From Rhizobiaceae bacterium (GTDB lineage: Bacteria; Pseudomonadota; Alphaproteobacteria; Rhizobiales; Rhizobiaceae): a stretch of DNA of 64,000 nt. The stretch spans positions 248,001 to 312,000 of the forward strand of contig JAEPMJ010000005.1 of the NCBI GenBank assembly GCA_017644005.1, given 5' to 3'. The first letter of the stretch is position 1. Each line of letters starts with the position of its first letter. This document shows positions 35,006-43,586 of the stretch, in pieces. The notes beneath the pieces are model-generated. The model worked only from the letters and a program-made list of their open reading frames with translations, was not told where the DNA came from and ran no database searches. Made by a program: the position numbers and the translations under genes.

Positions 35006-35316
35006 TCTCCTTCGAGTTCCGTTTTCAGATCGTGCAGCAGGCTGAGCCGCTGCCGCTCGAACTTGCGAACCCACCGCTCATAGACTTCGTGCAGTGGAAC
35101 CGGGTTGATGAAATGCAGTTTTTCGCGCCCGCGCCTGACAGTGCTCACCAGATTGGCATCCTCCAGGATGCCGAGATGCTGGGTCGCCGACTGACGGGCC
35201 ATATCGAGGTTTGCGCAGAGCTCACCCAGGGTCTGGCCGTTCTTCTCATACAGAAGATCCAGCAGCTTCCTGCGAGTCGGATCCCCCAGCGCCTTGAAAA
35301 CCCTGTCATCGTCCAT
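35002..35316 (-). CDS. ArsR-family winged-helix regulator
   Basis: This encodes 104 residues. DDDRVFKALGDPTRRKLLDLLYEKNG and LCANLDMARQSATQHLGILEDANLVSTVRRGREK are the ArsR winged helix-turn-helix. Cysteine metal sites of the ArsR/SmtB type are absent, so it probably does not sense metal. It is the first gene of the leftward arsR-SRPBCC unit and probably autoregulated. Confidence 0.9.
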   Translation of the reverse strand: MDDDRVFKALGDPTRRKLLDLLYEKNGQTLGELCANLDMARQSATQHLGILEDANLVSTVRRGREKLHFINPVPLHEVYERWVRKFERQRLSLLHDLKTELEGE

Positions 35317-35457
35317 CGCTATCTCTCATGAGATGATAATATGCAGGTAAATACCTGCATGTCAACGGTGCTTGAGAGATTGCCCGCGACACTGTTCCTC
35401 ACGCTCCTTTGATCTCGGTCAATTGCACGCCATGTTTGGCCGGTCTATTTGAGACCC

Positions 35458-36222
35458 ATGAGCGATGCGACAACGCTGCCCCGCAGGATTGCCGATCTTG
35501 CAAACCCGACCCGCTTCATTGCGCTTGCCGACCGGCTGGTGCCGTGGATGGCCGGGCTGGCGGCGGCCGTGCTCGCGGCCGGGCTTTGGATGGGACTCAA
35601 TGCGCCGGAGGATTACCAGCAGGGCATCACCGTGCGGATCATGTATCTGCATGTGCCGTTCGCCTGGCTGGCGATGTTCATCTACATGGTAATGGCTTCC
35701 GCTGCGGTGGGTACGCTGGTCTGGCGGCACCCGCTTGCCGATGTTTCGCTGAAAGCGGCCGCTCCCATCGGAGCGGTGTTTACCGCGCTTGCACTGTTTA
35801 CAGGTTCGGTCTGGGGCAAGCCGATGTGGGGCACCTGGTGGGTCTGGGACGGGCGGCTGACCTCCGTCTTCGTGCTCTTTCTCATGTATCTCGGGCTCAT
35901 TGCGCTGACCCGGGCGCTGGATGACCCCTCGCGCTCGGCGCGGGCGGCGGCGGTGCTTACGCTCGTTGGCGTGATCAACATCCCTATCATCAAGTTCTCG
36001 GTCGAGTGGTGGAACACGCTGCACCAGCCGGCATCGGTGGTGCGGCTTGACGGGCCGACGATCCACCCGAGCCTGTTGTGGCCGCTGCTGATTTCCGCGC
36101 TTGGCTTCACGCTGCTTTATGCGACGCTTCACCTGATGGCGATGCGCACCGAAATCTGGCGGCGGCGGGTGATTTCAATGCGGCGCATGGCGGCCCGCGG
36201 CGCGGAGACGGCCGCGCAATGA
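35458..36222 (+). CDS. ccmC: heme exporter protein C
   Basis: This encodes 254 residues from the ATG at 35458. The six-helix membrane protein has the heme-handling tryptophan-rich motif WGTWWVWDGRLTS and conserved periplasmic His residues (MYLHVPFAW; WWNTLHQPAS). CcmC attaches heme to CcmE. Its stop overlaps the ccmD start by 4 bases. Confidence 0.95.
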   Translation: MSDATTLPRRIADLANPTRFIALADRLVPWMAGLAAAVLAAGLWMGLNAPEDYQQGITVRIMYLHVPFAWLAMFIYMVMASAAVGTLVWRHPLADVSLKAAAPIGAVFTALALFTGSVWGKPMWGTWWVWDGRLTSVFVLFLMYLGLIALTRALDDPSRSARAAAVLTLVGVINIPIIKFSVEWWNTLHQPASVVRLDGPTIHPSLLWPLLISALGFTLLYATLHLMAMRTEIWRRRVISMRRMAARGAETAAQ

Positions 36223-36380
36223 CACATGTGTTTTTCGTTTCCATGGCCTACGGCGTTTCCGCGCTGGTGCTATGCGGGCTGGTCATGTGGATCATGATCG
36301 ACCAGGCGGCGCGCAAGCGCGAACTGGCCGAGCTTGAACAACGTGGAATGAAACGCCGCTCTGCAGGCAGCAAAGCATGA
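36219..36380 (+). CDS. ccmD: heme exporter protein D
   Basis: The 53-residue protein has a single membrane helix (YGVSALVLCGLVMWIMID) followed by a charged tail (ARKRELAELEQRG), the CcmD pattern. It helps release heme-loaded CcmE from CcmABC. It overlaps both ccmC and ccmG by 4 bases. Confidence 0.9.
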   Translation: MTHVFFVSMAYGVSALVLCGLVMWIMIDQAARKRELAELEQRGMKRRSAGSKA

Positions 36381-36949
36381 GCGCCGCAGGCGAAGCGGGA
36401 ACCAAACCGCGCAGGGTCTGGGCGCTGCTGCCACTTGTGGTGTTTGTCGCGCTGGCGGGGATTTTCCTCGTTCAGCTTCTTTCCGGCCGCGATAACTCGA
36501 CAATACCGTCCGCCCTCATCGGGCAGGCGGCGCCGCAGACCGTCTTGCCGCCGCTTGAAGGCAGCGGGCTGCCGGGCCTGGATCCGTCTTCGTTTTCGGG
36601 AAAGGTGACGCTGGTGAACATCTGGGCATCCTGGTGTGCGCCTTGCCGAGAGGAACACCCGATGCTGATGCAGCTCGCGCAGGATGGCCGGTTCGACATT
36701 GTCGGACTGAACTACAAGGACAAGGCCGAAAACGCGCTGCGGTTCATCGGCAATCTCGGCAATCCCTATGCCGCGATCGGCACCGACGAGGCTGGCCGCG
36801 CGGCTATCCAATGGGGCGTCTACGGCGTGCCGGAGACTTTCGTCGTCGGCCCGGACGGCACCATCCGCTACAAGCATGTCGGGCCCGTCAACCGCCAAGC
36901 GCTTGAAAACGGCCTGATGCCGGCGATCGAGACTGCGTTGGAACAGTAG
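36377..36949 (+). CDS. ccmG: cytochrome c biogenesis thioredoxin-like protein (DsbE/CcmG)
   Basis: The 190-residue protein has one N-terminal membrane anchor (LLPLVVFVALAGIFLVQLL) and a periplasmic thioredoxin domain with active site ASWCAPCREEHP and the cis-Pro segment YGVPETFVV. It reduces the heme-binding cysteines of apocytochrome c. It is the last gene of the ccmCDG unit; ccmE, F and H are not in the window. Confidence 0.95.
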   Translation: MSAAGEAGTKPRRVWALLPLVVFVALAGIFLVQLLSGRDNSTIPSALIGQAAPQTVLPPLEGSGLPGLDPSSFSGKVTLVNIWASWCAPCREEHPMLMQLAQDGRFDIVGLNYKDKAENALRFIGNLGNPYAAIGTDEAGRAAIQWGVYGVPETFVVGPDGTIRYKHVGPVNRQALENGLMPAIETALEQ

Positions 36950-37000
36950 ACCGGGGATTGCCTTCCTTGACTGAGTCCATGTTGCGATGAAACATGGGCA

Positions 37001-38047
37001 ATGATCAGCGACACGCTCCTTGACTATTTCGAATATCAGGCAAAGGCGTGCGACGGTCTGGGCTCACCCTTCACAGCGCGGCTGTGCCGGTTGCTGCCGA
37101 CGCTGCTGGACGACCGCACCGAGACCGGGCGGAGCGTCAAAGAATGGCCCGGCAACTTCCGAGCCGACGCGCTGGCATTGAGACTGACCGGAGGGCTGCA
37201 TGCGCTGGTTCTGGCCGGCGCGGACGATTCACTGAAGGCCGTCTATCCGCCATACGAAGTCAGCGATGCCGGCCTTGCCACTGCGCTTGCCGCGGCGATC
37301 GAGCGGCATGACAGCTTTCTGCATGACTATCTCGACTCGGCGCCGCAGACCAACGAGGTGGCGCGGGCGGGCATGCTGCTGCCGGGATTTCTGGCGATCG
37401 CGCGCGAAACCGGTCGACCGCTGGCCATTCGCGAGATCGGCTCAAGCGCGGGGCTGAACCTCGTGTTTGACCGGTTTCACTATGTCTATGGCGCTGCCAC
37501 CTGGGGAGACGCAAACGCGCCTGTCGCACTGTCGCCCGAGGTGCGGGGAGTGGATCCGGTGCCGCTTGAGGGCGATCTCAGGATCGCATCGCGCGCCGGC
37601 AGCGATATCTCGCCGGTCGACATAGCGGTGGAGGCCGAACGAAACCGGCTGCTCTCCTATGTATGGGCGGACCAGGCGCTTCGGTTCAGCCGCATCGAAG
37701 CCGCGATCCGGCTGGCGAAGGAAGAGCGGGTCGACGTGGCAAAGGCGGATGCCGCAGGGTTCGTGCGCACCGAGCTTGCCAACCGGCGCGACGGCGAGGC
37801 GTTTGTACTGTTTCATTCGATCATGTGGCAGTACATGCCGCAGCCATCCAAAGATGCGATCCACTCGGCTCTTGATGAAGCCGGGCAGGGCGCGACACGC
37901 GAAGCGCCAGTGGCTCGGCTTCGCATGGAGCCGCTGGGTGACGCGCCGCATGCGACGCTCAGCCTGACATTGTGGCCGGGCGGCGAAACGCGGCGGCTGG
38001 CGAAATGCGATTACCACGGGCGGTGGATCAAGTGGACCGGCGCGTAA
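37001..38047 (+). CDS. DUF2332 family protein
   Basis: This encodes 348 residues. The family segments are CRLLPTLLDD, FLHDYLDSAPQTNEVARAG, AIREIGSSAGLNLVFDRF and VFHSIMWQYMP-type motifs (here LFHSIMWQYMP). The EIGSSAGLN loop resembles a glycine-rich nucleotide or SAM site, but the function is not known. The start has only a weak ribosome site. It stands alone between ccmG and a repeat region. Confidence 0.85.
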   Translation: MISDTLLDYFEYQAKACDGLGSPFTARLCRLLPTLLDDRTETGRSVKEWPGNFRADALALRLTGGLHALVLAGADDSLKAVYPPYEVSDAGLATALAAAIERHDSFLHDYLDSAPQTNEVARAGMLLPGFLAIARETGRPLAIREIGSSAGLNLVFDRFHYVYGAATWGDANAPVALSPEVRGVDPVPLEGDLRIASRAGSDISPVDIAVEAERNRLLSYVWADQALRFSRIEAAIRLAKEERVDVAKADAAGFVRTELANRRDGEAFVLFHSIMWQYMPQPSKDAIHSALDEAGQGATREAPVARLRMEPLGDAPHATLSLTLWPGGETRRLAKCDYHGRWIKWTGA

Positions 38048-38102
38048 CGGAAAGCGCGGGATACGTTTATCGCGCTCACCGCTCGGCTGTTGCCTCGCGT
38101 CC

Positions 38103-38212
38103 TCTCCCGTCCTTCGACGAGCTCAGGATGAGGTGGAGGAGGTTAAGCTGAGAGGCCGGCACTCTTCTCCGCAGCGGGGAGAAGGCGGCTGCCAAGCAGC
38201 CGGATGAGGGCG
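38103..38212. repeat. rhizobial intergenic palindromic repeats
   Basis: Two unit types lie side by side. The first is CCGTCCTTCGACGAGCTCAGGATGAGG (38107-38133). The second, at 38159-38212, has two hairpins: CTTCTCC-GCAGCGG-GGAGAAG (38164-38184) and GGCTGC-CAA-GCAGCC (38187-38201). Both recall abundant non-coding repeats in Hyphomicrobiales. They fill the gap between the convergent DUF2332 and PPOX-type genes. Confidence 0.6.
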
Positions 38213-38214
38213 TT

Positions 38215-38829
38215 TCACCACATGGTCTTGCGGTAACTCTCGTCGAGGCCCCGATCGAGTTCTTCGACTGATTGGGCGAGCGCCAGCTGGTCGCGCAGGA
38301 TGGCGCCCAGCGACGGCATGGCGGTGCGATCGGGCCAGCTGTCGGAGCTCCATAATTCGGAGCGCATGAAGGCCTTGGCGCAGTGCATGTAGACCGCTTT
38401 CACCTTGACGACGAGCACCGTAGCCGGCTCGCGGCCGTCGACAGCCAGCTGGGCGCGCAGACCGGCGTCGGCGGTGATACGGCCCTCGCCGTTGATACGC
38501 AGCGTCTCGTTCATGCCCGGAATGAGAAACAGGAGGCCGACGGCCGGGTTGGCGACAATGTTCTCCAGCGTGTCGAGGCGGTTGTTGCCCGGACGGTCGG
38601 GAATCGCAATGGTGACATCGTCGAGTACGGCAACGAAACCGGGCCTGTCACCCTTGGGCGTGACGTCAGCATTGCCCGCGCCGTCCTGTGAGCCAATCAG
38701 TACGAACGGGCTTTTGGCAAGAAAGTTGCGGGCATGCGCGTCGAGGAACGGCAACTCCTTCTTTACCGCGCGATCATGCGCTGCCTTGTAATGTGCGCGA
38801 AGCTCGTCCTTCGACCTGATGAATTCCAC
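38215..38829 (-). CDS. pyridoxamine 5'-phosphate oxidase family FMN-binding protein
   Basis: This encodes 204 residues from a GTG at 38829 with GGGGAG seven bases upstream. The split-barrel flavin fold is seen in FVLIGSQDGAGNADVTPKGD, IPDRPGNNRLDTLENIVANP and GLLFLIPGMNETLRINGEGRI. It is of the general PPOX-like class, not the vitamin B6 enzyme. The substrate is unknown. It is the last gene of the dapF-mtaB-ftsY-yciB operon, 5 bp after yciB. Confidence 0.87.
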   Translation of the reverse strand: MEFIRSKDELRAHYKAAHDRAVKKELPFLDAHARNFLAKSPFVLIGSQDGAGNADVTPKGDRPGFVAVLDDVTIAIPDRPGNNRLDTLENIVANPAVGLLFLIPGMNETLRINGEGRITADAGLRAQLAVDGREPATVLVVKVKAVYMHCAKAFMRSELWSSDSWPDRTAMPSLGAILRDQLALAQSVEELDRGLDESYRKTMW

Positions 38830-38833
38830 GGCG

Positions 38834-39490
38834 CTACTCCCCGGCTTCGGCAGCCTTGTCCTCGAGCGAATGCTTCATGATAAGCGGCATTTGCGAGACG
38901 GTGAACAGGAAGGTGATGGGCATGATGCCCCATACCTTGAAGGCGACCCAGAAGTCGGTCGAGAAATTGCGCCACACCACCTCGTTGGCGATGGCGAGGA
39001 AAAAGAAAAAGAAACCCCAGCGCCAGGTGAGCTTGGCCCAGCCCTGCGCATCAAGCTTGAAGGCGGAATCGAAGACGTAGCCCAACAGCGATTTCCCGAA
39101 GGCCAGACCGCCGAGCAACACCGCACCGAAGAGCGTGTTCACGATGGTCGGCTTCATCTTGATGAAGGTTTCGTCCTGCAGCCAGAGAGTGAGCGCACCA
39201 AACACGAAGACGATGACGCCGGATACCAACGGCATGATCGGGATGGTGCGCGTCAGCAGCCACGACACGATGAGCGAAACGGCGACGGCGGCCATGAAGA
39301 GCGCGGTGGCGACAAAGAGCGGGCCGCCGAGGTCGGCAAGAATCGGCCACAGGCTGACCAGCCACTCGCCGCGCGCATTGGCGAAGAAGAAGACGAGCAG
39401 CGGCCCGATTTCGAAAGCAAGCTTCAGCCCGGGGCTGATGTGCTTGCGCTTCGGGTCGGCGGGGTCGCGTTCGAGAATAGGGTCGTTCAT
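38834..39490 (-). CDS. yciB: inner-membrane septation protein A (YciB/IspZ)
   Basis: The 218-residue protein has five or six hydrophobic helices. Family segments are [61 protein letters not shown] and [19 protein letters not shown]. YciB contributes to cell-envelope integrity and division in enterobacteria. The start overlaps the ftsY stop by 4 bases. Confidence 0.93.
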   Translation of the reverse strand: MNDPILERDPADPKRKHISPGLKLAFEIGPLLVFFFANARGEWLVSLWPILADLGGPLFVATALFMAAVAVSLIVSWLLTRTIPIMPLVSGVIVFVFGALTLWLQDETFIKMKPTIVNTLFGAVLLGGLAFGKSLLGYVFDSAFKLDAQGWAKLTWRWGFFFFFLAIANEVVWRNFSTDFWVAFKVWGIMPITFLFTVSQMPLIMKHSLEDKAAEAGE

Positions 39491-41130
39491 GCTGCTTCCG
39501 TTCCTGCAATCGCGGCGGCGAAATCGCTCGCCGAGAAGGGTTCGAGATCGTCGACCTGCTCGCCGACGCCGATGAAATAGACCGGCAATTTATGCTTCGC
39601 GGCGATGGCGACAAGAATGCCGCCGCGCGCCGTGCCGTCGAGCTTGGTCATCACGAGGCCGTTGACACCGGCGACATTGCGGAAGATTTCGACCTGATTG
39701 AGGGCGTTCTGGCCGGTGGTTGCGTCAACCGTTTGAAGCACGGTGTGCGGGGCTTCGGGATCGTGCTTGCCGAGCACGCGGACGATCTTTTCAAGCTCCG
39801 CCATCAGTTCTGCCTTGTTCTGCAGGCGGCCGGCCGTGTCGATGATCAGTACGTCGGAACCGGCTTCCCTGGCCTGCTCGTAGGCATCCCAGGCAAGACC
39901 GGCGGCATCCGCGCCGAGCTTCGAGGCGACGACAGGCGAGCCGGTGCGCTCGCCCCAGATCCTGAGCTGTTCGATCGCCGCGGCGCGGAAGGTGTCGCCG
40001 GCGGCAAGCGTGACCGACAGGCCGCCTCCGACCAGCTTGGCTGCGAGCTTGCCGATCGTGGTTGTCTTGCCGGTGCCGTTGACGCCAACCACCAGAATGA
40101 CATGCGGCTTGTGCGAAAGGTCGAGCTCCAGCGCCTGTGCGACCGGCGAAAGAACCTTCTCGATTTCACTCGCCATGATGCCGCGCACCTCGGCGTCGGA
40201 GACGTCGCGGCCATAGCGGCTGGCTGACAGCGTGTCGGCTATGCGCATCGCGGTTTCGGCACCGAGGTCGGCGCGGATCAGCACATCCTCCAGATCCTGA
40301 AGCGTGTCTTCGTCGAGCTTGCGCTTTGTGAAGACGCCGGAGATGGACGATGACAGCTCCTTCGACGAGCGCGACAGGCCGGAGCGCAGGCGCTGCAGCC
40401 AGGAGGTCTTCGGCTGTTCGGGTTCCGGCGCCGCCTCAGCATCCGCCGCGCGTTCCACGGATTCCGATACCGTGACTTTGGCGGGTTTCTCTCCTTCGCC
40501 CTTGCGGGGAGAAGCGCTGTCCTTCGATGGGGCGGCTTGCGGTTCGGGGAGCTCGGACCGCAGAGGGTCGGACGCCGCGTTTTCAGGCGCCACATTATCT
40601 GCGGCACCGGTTGCTTCATCTTCGCCGTCGGAAGGCGGGGCGGAAGGTGGCGCCGGCGGAATCTCGGGCTCGGGCGGTGCTGGCCGCGGCTCCGGCTCGG
40701 GCGGCGCAGCGGGTGTTTCGGCCGGCTGGGGCACCTCGACAGGCTGAGGCGCGGGCACCTCGGCGGGTGCAGGCTCGGGCGGTATTTCCGCCGGCTTGGG
40801 TGCGGGCGTCGGTTGAGCCCTGGCTTTGACGCGTTTCGCCCGCGGTGCCGACTTTGGTTCGGCAGGTTCGGGAGCAGGGACCTCCGGCTCCGGTGACGAA
40901 GGGCGTGGCTCCGGCTCGGGCGGCGCAGAGGGCGTTTCGGCCGGCTGAGGCACCTCGACAGGCTGAGGCGAGGGCACCTCGGCGGGTGCAGGCGCGGGCG
41001 GTATTTCCGCCGGGTTCGGGGACGGCTCGGGCGGCGCGGGAATGGTCTGCTGCGTCTCCGCTTCCGCGGGAATTTCCTCGACCTCCTTCTTGCCGAAGGA
41101 GAAGATCTTTTTGATGAATCCGAATGCCAT
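39487..41130 (-). CDS. ftsY: signal recognition particle receptor FtsY with duplicated Pro/Glu/Ala-rich N-terminus
   Basis: The 547-residue protein has a C-terminal NG GTPase domain of about 300 residues: P-loop [20 protein letters not shown], and [10 protein letters not shown]. It targets ribosomes with nascent membrane proteins to the translocon. The first 20 residues ([17 protein letters not shown]) are the membrane-binding helix. Residues 41-85 and 114-158 are a near-perfect 45-residue duplication ([10 protein letters not shown]... PPEPEPRP). The long acidic N-terminal A region is a usual feature of FtsY, but this tandem repeat is unusual. Around residues 208-216 the sequence ASPRKGEGE is encoded by DNA resembling a rhizobial hairpin repeat. 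It overlaps yciB and follows mtaB by 8 bp. Confidence 0.95.
   Translation of the reverse strand: MAFGFIKKIFSFGKKEVEEIPAEAETQQTIPAPPEPSPNPAEIPPAPAPAEVPSPQPVEVPQPAETPSAPPEPEPRPSSPEPEVPAPEPAEPKSAPRAKRVKARAQPTPAPKPAEIPPEPAPAEVPAPQPVEVPQPAETPAAPPEPEPRPAPPEPEIPPAPPSAPPSDGEDEATGAADNVAPENAASDPLRSELPEPQAAPSKDSASPRKGEGEKPAKVTVSESVERAADAEAAPEPEQPKTSWLQRLRSGLSRSSKELSSSISGVFTKRKLDEDTLQDLEDVLIRADLGAETAMRIADTLSASRYGRDVSDAEVRGIMASEIEKVLSPVAQALELDLSHKPHVILVVGVNGTGKTTTIGKLAAKLVGGGLSVTLAAGDTFRAAAIEQLRIWGERTGSPVVASKLGADAAGLAWDAYEQAREAGSDVLIIDTAGRLQNKAELMAELEKIVRVLGKHDPEAPHTVLQTVDATTGQNALNQVEIFRNVAGVNGLVMTKLDGTARGGILVAIAAKHKLPVYFIGVGEQVDDLEPFSASDFAAAIAGTEAA
40657..40791 (-). repeat. FtsY N-terminal repeat, copy 2
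   Basis: This segment encodes residues 114-158 of FtsY. It is a near-identical copy of 40876-41010 at the protein level, offset by 219 bases. Tandem duplication by slippage or unequal crossover is the likely origin. Confidence 0.75.
40876..41010 (-). repeat. FtsY N-terminal repeat, copy 1
   Basis: This segment encodes residues 41-85 of FtsY, differing from copy 2 at only a few residues (for example SPQP versus APQP). It is a length-variable site candidate. Confidence 0.75.
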
Positions 41131-41138
41131 CAGGGAGC

Positions 41139-42422
41139 TCAGGCGGCTGCGATTGTCTGGGTGGCGGCAATCAGGCGTTCGCCATCATGGCCGGTGATAC
41201 GGGTTTCGACGATCTCGCCGGGCTGGCCCCGGTCGACCGCCGCGAGCGTGAAATCCTCCGTACGGCCGAGCCCTTCGCGCTCGACCAGGACACGCTGGCT
41301 TGTACCGGCAAGTGCAGTCAGGTGGCGGGTGTGGGCCGCGTTTCCGGCGGCACGCAGCCGCGCGGCGCGCTCTTTGACTATGCCGCGATCAACCTGCGGC
41401 ATTCGGGCGGCCGGCGTGCCTTCGCGTGGTGAGAACGGGAAAACGTGAAGGTGGGTCAGACCGCATTCGTCAATGATACGCAGCGAATTTTCGAACATCG
41501 CGTCGGTCTCGGTCGGGAAACCGGCGATTATGTCGGCACCGAAGACGATGTCCGGCCGCAACCTGCGGACATCCTCGCAGAAACGGATCGTGTCGTCGCG
41601 CAGATGGCGGCGCTTCATGCGCTTCAGGATCATGTCGTCGCCGGATTGCAGCGACAGATGGAGATGCGGCATGAGGCGCGGTTCGGTGGCGATGACCTCC
41701 ATCAGGTCGTCATCGGCCTCGATGGAATCGATGGAGGAGAGACGCAGGCGCGCCAGACCCGATACCTGCTTCAGGATCGTGCGAACCAGACGTCCGAGGC
41801 GTGGCGCGCCCGGCAGATCGGCGCCGTAGCTGGTGAGGTCGACGCCCGAAAGGACGACCTCCGCATAGCCGTTGCCGGCCAGCCGAGCGATCTGGTCGAC
41901 GACGGCACCCATGGGCACGGAGCGTGAATTGCCGCGTCCATAAGGGATGATGCAGAAGGTGCAGCGGTGGTCGCAGCCGTTCTGCACCTGCACGAAAGCG
42001 CGGGCGCGCCCTTCGATCGCGTCGACCATGTGCGACGCTGTCTCGCGCACAGACATGATGTCGTTGACGCGGGCCTTTTCGTAATTGTTGACACCGAAGT
42101 CAGGCAGGGCGCGGTAGTTGTGCGCGGCGAGTTTTTCCTCGTTGCCCAGAACGAGGTCGACCTCGTCCATCGAAGCGAATGTGCCGGGTTCGGTCTGCGC
42201 CGCGCAACCGGTTACGACGATGCGTGCGTCCGGATGCTCGCGGCGTGCCTTGCGGATCGCCTGCCGCGCCTGGCGCACTGCCTCGCCTGTGACGGCGCAG
42301 GTGTTGACCACGATTGCGCCGCCCTTCAACTGACCCAGGCCCGCGGTTTCGGCCTCGCGGCGGATCACCTCGGACTCGTAGGTGTTGAGCCGGCAGCCGA
42401 ATGTGACGACGTCGAGGGCCAT
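41139..42422 (-). CDS. mtaB: tRNA (N6-threonylcarbamoyladenosine-C2) methylthiotransferase
   Basis: This encodes 427 residues from the ATG at 42422. The N-terminal UPF0004 domain holds three cluster cysteines (TFGCRLNTYE, NTCAVT, TGCAAQ). The radical-SAM motif is NGCDHRCTFC, followed by IPYGRGNSRSVP and a C-terminal TRAM-like domain. It converts t6A37 of tRNAs reading ANN codons to ms2t6A. The start overlaps the dapF stop by 3 bases. Confidence 0.93.
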   Translation of the reverse strand: MALDVVTFGCRLNTYESEVIRREAETAGLGQLKGGAIVVNTCAVTGEAVRQARQAIRKARREHPDARIVVTGCAAQTEPGTFASMDEVDLVLGNEEKLAAHNYRALPDFGVNNYEKARVNDIMSVRETASHMVDAIEGRARAFVQVQNGCDHRCTFCIIPYGRGNSRSVPMGAVVDQIARLAGNGYAEVVLSGVDLTSYGADLPGAPRLGRLVRTILKQVSGLARLRLSSIDSIEADDDLMEVIATEPRLMPHLHLSLQSGDDMILKRMKRRHLRDDTIRFCEDVRRLRPDIVFGADIIAGFPTETDAMFENSLRIIDECGLTHLHVFPFSPREGTPAARMPQVDRGIVKERAARLRAAGNAAHTRHLTALAGTSQRVLVEREGLGRTEDFTLAAVDRGQPGEIVETRITGHDGERLIAATQTIAAA

Positions 42423-43303
42423 CAGGCTACATTCTCCGTGTCGCGTTCCCAGGCGCCGGTTGCGGGATCGAAGGTGCCGGAGAATTCCCATTCGGCCGGG
42501 CCGGTCATCATGACGTGGTCGTTGGCAAGCCATTCGATGCCGAGCGGGCCGCCAGGCACATTGACGGTGACCCTGCGGCCGGTACGGCGGGTGCGGGCTG
42601 CGCATACGGCAGCGGCACAGGCGGCCGAGCCGCAAGCCCTGGTGAGGCCGGCGCCGCGCTCCCAGGTGCGGATCGCGAGTTCCGTATCGGACACCACATT
42701 GGCGATCGTGATGTTGGCGCGCTCGGGGAAAAGCGGGTGGTATTCGAGCATCGGGCCGAGGCGCTCCAGATCGTAGGACCACACGTCCTCATCAACCCAG
42801 AACACCGCATGCGGATTGCCCATCGAGGCGACCGAGGGCGAATGCAGCACAGGCGCATCGATCGGGCCGACCTGCAGTTCGATCATGCGGGTGTCGCGAA
42901 ACTCCTCCGACAGCGGTATTTCCTGCCAGCCGAAGCGCGGCTTGCCCATGTCGACCGAGATCAGCCCGTCGCCATGTTCTTCGGCGCTGAGGATGCCGGC
43001 AACGGTTTCGAAGGTAAAGGCGGTGCGGCCGGTTTCAGCAGACAATGCCTGCACCACGCAGCGCATGCCGTTGCCGCAAGCCTGCGCCATCGAACCGTCG
43101 GAATTCAGGATCTCGACGTAATTTTCGGTGCCGGGCGTGCGGGGATCGTGGATCGCCATGATCTGGTCGAAGCGGGTTGTCGGATCGGCATTGAGCGCCA
43201 CCGCGGCAGCCGGCGCCACGCGGTCTCTACGACCGCGCATGTCGGCAACGATGATCTCGTTGCCGAGGCCGTTCATTTTGGCAAACTGCGCGCGCTGGCT
43301 CAT
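42422..43303 (-). CDS. dapF: diaminopimelate epimerase
   Basis: The 293-residue protein inverts LL- to meso-diaminopimelate for lysine and peptidoglycan synthesis. The two active-site cysteines are in QACGNGMRC and [10 protein letters not shown], and [13 protein letters not shown] is the N-terminal signature. It is the first gene of the minus-strand operon dapF-mtaB-ftsY-yciB-PPOX. Confidence 0.96.
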   Translation of the reverse strand: MSQRAQFAKMNGLGNEIIVADMRGRRDRVAPAAAVALNADPTTRFDQIMAIHDPRTPGTENYVEILNSDGSMAQACGNGMRCVVQALSAETGRTAFTFETVAGILSAEEHGDGLISVDMGKPRFGWQEIPLSEEFRDTRMIELQVGPIDAPVLHSPSVASMGNPHAVFWVDEDVWSYDLERLGPMLEYHPLFPERANITIANVVSDTELAIRTWERGAGLTRACGSAACAAAVCAARTRRTGRRVTVNVPGGPLGIEWLANDHVMMTGPAEWEFSGTFDPATGAWERDTENVA

Positions 43304-43364
43304 GCGGCGCTATATGGCCGAAACGACCCGCAATTACCAGTGTTGGCGGCTGGCTCGTGGGCGA

Positions 43365-43526
43365 TCAGGCGATGGCGAATACGCCCAGCAGCATGAGCAG
43401 GAACAGGATCAGCACGATGCCGATAAGGAGTTTGGCGCCGGTCAGCGCCGCGCCCGAGATCGAATTGAAGCCGAGCAGGCCGGCAACGGCGGCGACGACG
43501 AGGAGGATCAGGATCCATTTGATCAT
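43365..43526 (-). CDS. DUF1328 (YtjA/UPF0391) small membrane protein
   Basis: The 53-residue protein has two hydrophobic helices: MIKWILILLVVAAVAGLLGF and LLIGIVLILFLLMLLGVFAI, joined by NSISGAALTGAK. This is the DUF1328 pattern, frequent in alphaproteobacteria and often stress-induced; the role is unknown. It is a lone small gene upstream of the dapF operon. Confidence 0.9.
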   Translation of the reverse strand: MIKWILILLVVAAVAGLLGFNSISGAALTGAKLLIGIVLILFLLMLLGVFAIA

Positions 43527-43586
43527 GACAATAGTCCTTTCTTCTGTTGTGCCCTCTGCCCGAAATCAAGCGCCTTCGACTCCCGG

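Noticed and set aside
40657-41010. CRISPR-like array
   Set aside because: The repeat is only two copies, long, and lies inside the ftsY coding sequence.
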